23,843 nt of DNA from Gammaproteobacteria bacterium (GTDB taxonomy: Bacteria; Pseudomonadota; Gammaproteobacteria; DSM-16500), in assembly GCA_009885665.1 (NCBI GenBank), contig VFKI01000074.1, positions 1-23,843 of the forward strand. Direction: 5' to 3'. The notes beneath the pieces are model-generated. The model saw only the letters and a program-made list of their open reading frames with translations. It searched no databases and had not been told where the DNA came from. Of this stretch, positions 22,132 through 23,843 are shown in pieces; the stretch's first letter is position 1, and each line of letters opens with the position of its first letter. The position numbers and the translations under genes are program-made.

Positions 22132-23535
22132 TCAATACGCATTTTTATTGATAAACCCGTGCAACAATGTCAGTAAAATAATTTTCAAGTCGAACATCAA
22201 TGACCAATGTTCAATATAATATAAATCATATTCAATGCGTTTTTGCATTTTTTCTAACGTATCCGTTTCACCGCGCCAGCCATTGACTTGCGCCCAACCG
22301 GTAATCCCTGGTTTGACTTTATGCCGTTGCATATAGGCATTGATACTTTCTTTATATAATTCATTATGTGCGAGCGCATGTGGCCTGGGCCCCACAATCG
22401 ACATGCGACCTTGTAATACATTTATAAATTGTGGCAATTCATCCAAACTGGTTTTACGCAACCACCGGCCAAATGGCGTGACGCGATGATCATCCGCCAC
22501 TGCTTGCGTGATCTGACCGGCTTGCTCAACATGCTGATACATACTGCGAAATTTCCATATTTCAATTTTTCGCCCATCCCAACCATGGCGCACTTGACGA
22601 AAAAAAATGGGACCGGGTGAAGCCAATTTGACACCGATAGCAATACAAAGCATCAATGGACTGATACATAATAAAATCACGCTTGCTAATACACGATCTT
22701 CGATGGCTTTGATAAGGCGATTCACACCAAACATCGGCGTCGCGTTTAAATTTAACATCGGAAAGCCGCCCATTTCTGTCAATGAGGGGCGGAAAATCCC
22801 GGGGTTAAATATATCGAGTGCGAGACGTACCGCTACGGTATGATGCCGTAACTGATGCAACAAAGTGCGCACCTGCGCTTCATCATAGGTTGCCAGCGCC
22901 AACCAAATTTCATCTACCTGACCGGCATGCGCATCCAGCCACGCACCTAAATCCACCGGCAAAGGCGATGCCCCTGGCGCGCTTGACGCAGGCTGTTCAG
23001 TGAAAATATGGTGAATGCGAAAACCTATCCATACTTTTTGTTGCAGCATGTCATGCAAGCGATTTGCCACATCACCAGCACCAATAATAATGACGCCGCG
23101 CTCATTCCAGCCACGCGCGCGCATTAAACGTAATAACAACATCATACCGCAACGAAATAATATCAAACCGCCCAAAGCGGTTGCTGCCGATAATACAAAC
23201 CAAGTACGCGAATATTGCTCGCCCGTTTTGCTTAAAAACGCGATGCCTGCCAGGACAATAAAGACAGCACAAACGGCTTCTGTTAAGCGAAAACCATAGC
23301 GCCACAAACCGAGCGCGCGATTCGATGCATAGAGATCAAAAAACGGTAGGACAAACAAAGCCACGACGCCGGCCATCGCCATCGCAGCTAAATAGCGTGA
23401 TGATAGTATGAAAAATTGGCCAAACCAAACGCCATGCATCCCCCATAGCGCCAGCATGACAATCGCAATATCAACGGCTCTCAGCAGTAAGGAGAAAAAA
23501 TAAGCATGTTCTTTCAATAAGCCGCGCGGCAGCAT
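22132..23535 (-). CDS. Undecaprenyl-phosphate glucose phosphotransferase (WcaJ/EpsB-like polyisoprenyl sugar transferase)
   Basis: This 467-residue inner-membrane enzyme moves a sugar phosphate from a nucleotide sugar to undecaprenyl phosphate, the first step in building an exopolysaccharide or capsule repeat. Four N-terminal membrane segments (about 12-32, 47-69, 85-102, 112-137) precede a nucleotide-binding-like domain with IIIGAGDVANRL (149-160). A further membrane segment lies at about 283-303. The C-terminal catalytic domain has FFRQVRHGWDGR, the WKFRSM motif (327-332), the catalytic pair D365-E366 in TSLDELPQ, SIVGPRP (379-385) and KPGITGWAQVNGWRGET (408-424). This layout is the full-length WcaJ type. 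Glucose-1-phosphate is the commonest substrate of this class, but galactose or others cannot be excluded. No glycosyltransferases are visible beside it; they may lie beyond the window or be absent. Confidence 0.9.
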   Translation of the reverse strand: MLPRGLLKEHAYFFSLLLRAVDIAIVMLALWGMHGVWFGQFFILSSRYLAAMAMAGVVALFVLPFFDLYASNRALGLWRYGFRLTEAVCAVFIVLAGIAFLSKTGEQYSRTWFVLSAATALGGLILFRCGMMLLLRLMRARGWNERGVIIIGAGDVANRLHDMLQQKVWIGFRIHHIFTEQPASSAPGASPLPVDLGAWLDAHAGQVDEIWLALATYDEAQVRTLLHQLRHHTVAVRLALDIFNPGIFRPSLTEMGGFPMLNLNATPMFGVNRLIKAIEDRVLASVILLCISPLMLCIAIGVKLASPGPIFFRQVRHGWDGRKIEIWKFRSMYQHVEQAGQITQAVADDHRVTPFGRWLRKTSLDELPQFINVLQGRMSIVGPRPHALAHNELYKESINAYMQRHKVKPGITGWAQVNGWRGETDTLEKMQKRIEYDLYYIEHWSLMFDLKIILLTLLHGFINKNAY

Positions 23536-23767
23536 GACAGTAATTCCCGCTAAGTGTTCAAAGAAAAGCTATGCTCGTGCAGCTTTTGGTCACAACGGAC
23601 AAAAAGCCTCTTTGATAACACGGATTAACCACCGAGGGTACGGCACCGCCACCTTAGCGGGAACCACTGGCAGCATGAGGATTCTCGGTATAAAAATTGC
23701 GCTAGGCGTACCTTACCATTACCTTGCGTTGCCCACAAGATCACCTTGCTTCACTGTGGCGGCAATT
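23536..23767. other. Upstream region of the sugar phosphotransferase gene, probably mobile-element flank
   Basis: No recognisable gene. Inverted arms TTCCCGCTAAG (23544-23554) and CTTAGCGGGAA (23653-23663) are perfect over 11 bases, 98 bases apart. A hairpin AAAAGCT-AGCTTTT lies at 23564-23587. From 23629 to the window end one plus-strand frame stays open without an early ATG, leading into the repeat at 23768; this may be chance or the remains of an insertion sequence. No clear minus-strand promoter for the phosphotransferase was found. Confidence 0.4.
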
Positions 23768-23807
23768 TAGAAATGTCCCCTTTTAGCAAGATAGAAATGT
23801 CCCCTTT
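23768..23807 (+). repeat. Two-copy direct repeat resembling an insertion-sequence end
   Basis: TAGAAATGTCCCCTTT occurs at 23768-23783 and 23792-23807, a period of 24 bases. Closely spaced terminal repeats of this kind are known at the ends of IS21-type elements. Both ATGs (23773 and 23797) are in one frame that stays open to the window end (reading MSPLLDWYENDSWPT after the second), so a truncated transposase gene may start here. Without the rest of the sequence neither the family nor the gene can be confirmed. Confidence 0.4.
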
Positions 23808-23843
23808 ACTGGATTGGTACGAGAATGATTCTTGGCCAACCAG

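Noticed and set aside
23534..23770. 78-codon plus-strand frame at the right end
   Set aside because: It starts inside the phosphotransferase start region, has no ribosome site and matches no family I know; kept only as a mention of mobile-element flank.

Overview
The window looks like the chromosome of a gammaproteobacterium, dense with housekeeping genes. The run lnt - leuS - lptE - holA - nadD - rsfS and the run yfgM - bamB - der are gammaproteobacterial gene orders. RodZ, CrcB, a QueH-type epoxyqueuosine reductase and a methylcitrate-cycle pair are also present. By eye the GC content is in the high 40s percent. A Legionellales/Coxiellaceae-like organism is a reasonable guess (QueH instead of QueG, a sugar porter plus glucokinase, mixed gene orders), but this is inference only.

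Layout. 27-1409 (minus): a tightly overlapping fluoride-channel operon, crcB - DUF190 gene - YgjP-like metalloprotease gene. 1458-6663 (plus): a well-formed promoter, a sugar porter, a small repeat element, then glucokinase and the 2-methylcitrate genes prpC and prpD packed together. 6687-7276 (minus): a ChpS/ChpB (MazEF-type) toxin-antitoxin pair with a palindromic operator in its promoter. 7352-7975 (minus): cvpA. 8265-15110 (plus): lnt, leuS, lptE, holA, nadD, rsfS (lipoprotein maturation, translation, LPS export, replication, NAD synthesis, ribosome silencing). 15127-16800 (minus): gltX followed by a tRNA-Ala(GGC)/tRNA-Glu(TTC) unit with its own promoter and a terminator that overlaps the tRNA-Glu 3' end. 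17081-17779 (plus): a short RodZ. 17812-18477 (minus): queH. 18646-21825 (plus): yfgM - bamB - der. 22132-23535 (minus): an undecaprenyl-phosphate sugar phosphotransferase. The right edge carries a 24-bp-period direct repeat that resembles an insertion-sequence end.

The most interesting non-genic feature is a family of short dispersed elements. Copies lie at 2931-3010, 12352-12487 and 16878-17010, a partial copy at 1-26, and a diverged relative at 7986-8166. They have imperfect terminal inverted repeats, a shared left block, a variable G-rich/C-rich hairpin followed by a conserved C-tract plus ATCGC, and a right-end hairpin. One copy is flanked by perfect 15-bp direct repeats, as expected of an insertion. 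Another copy lacks the hairpin cassette. All copies point the same way. I see no phage, CRISPR array or defence island.
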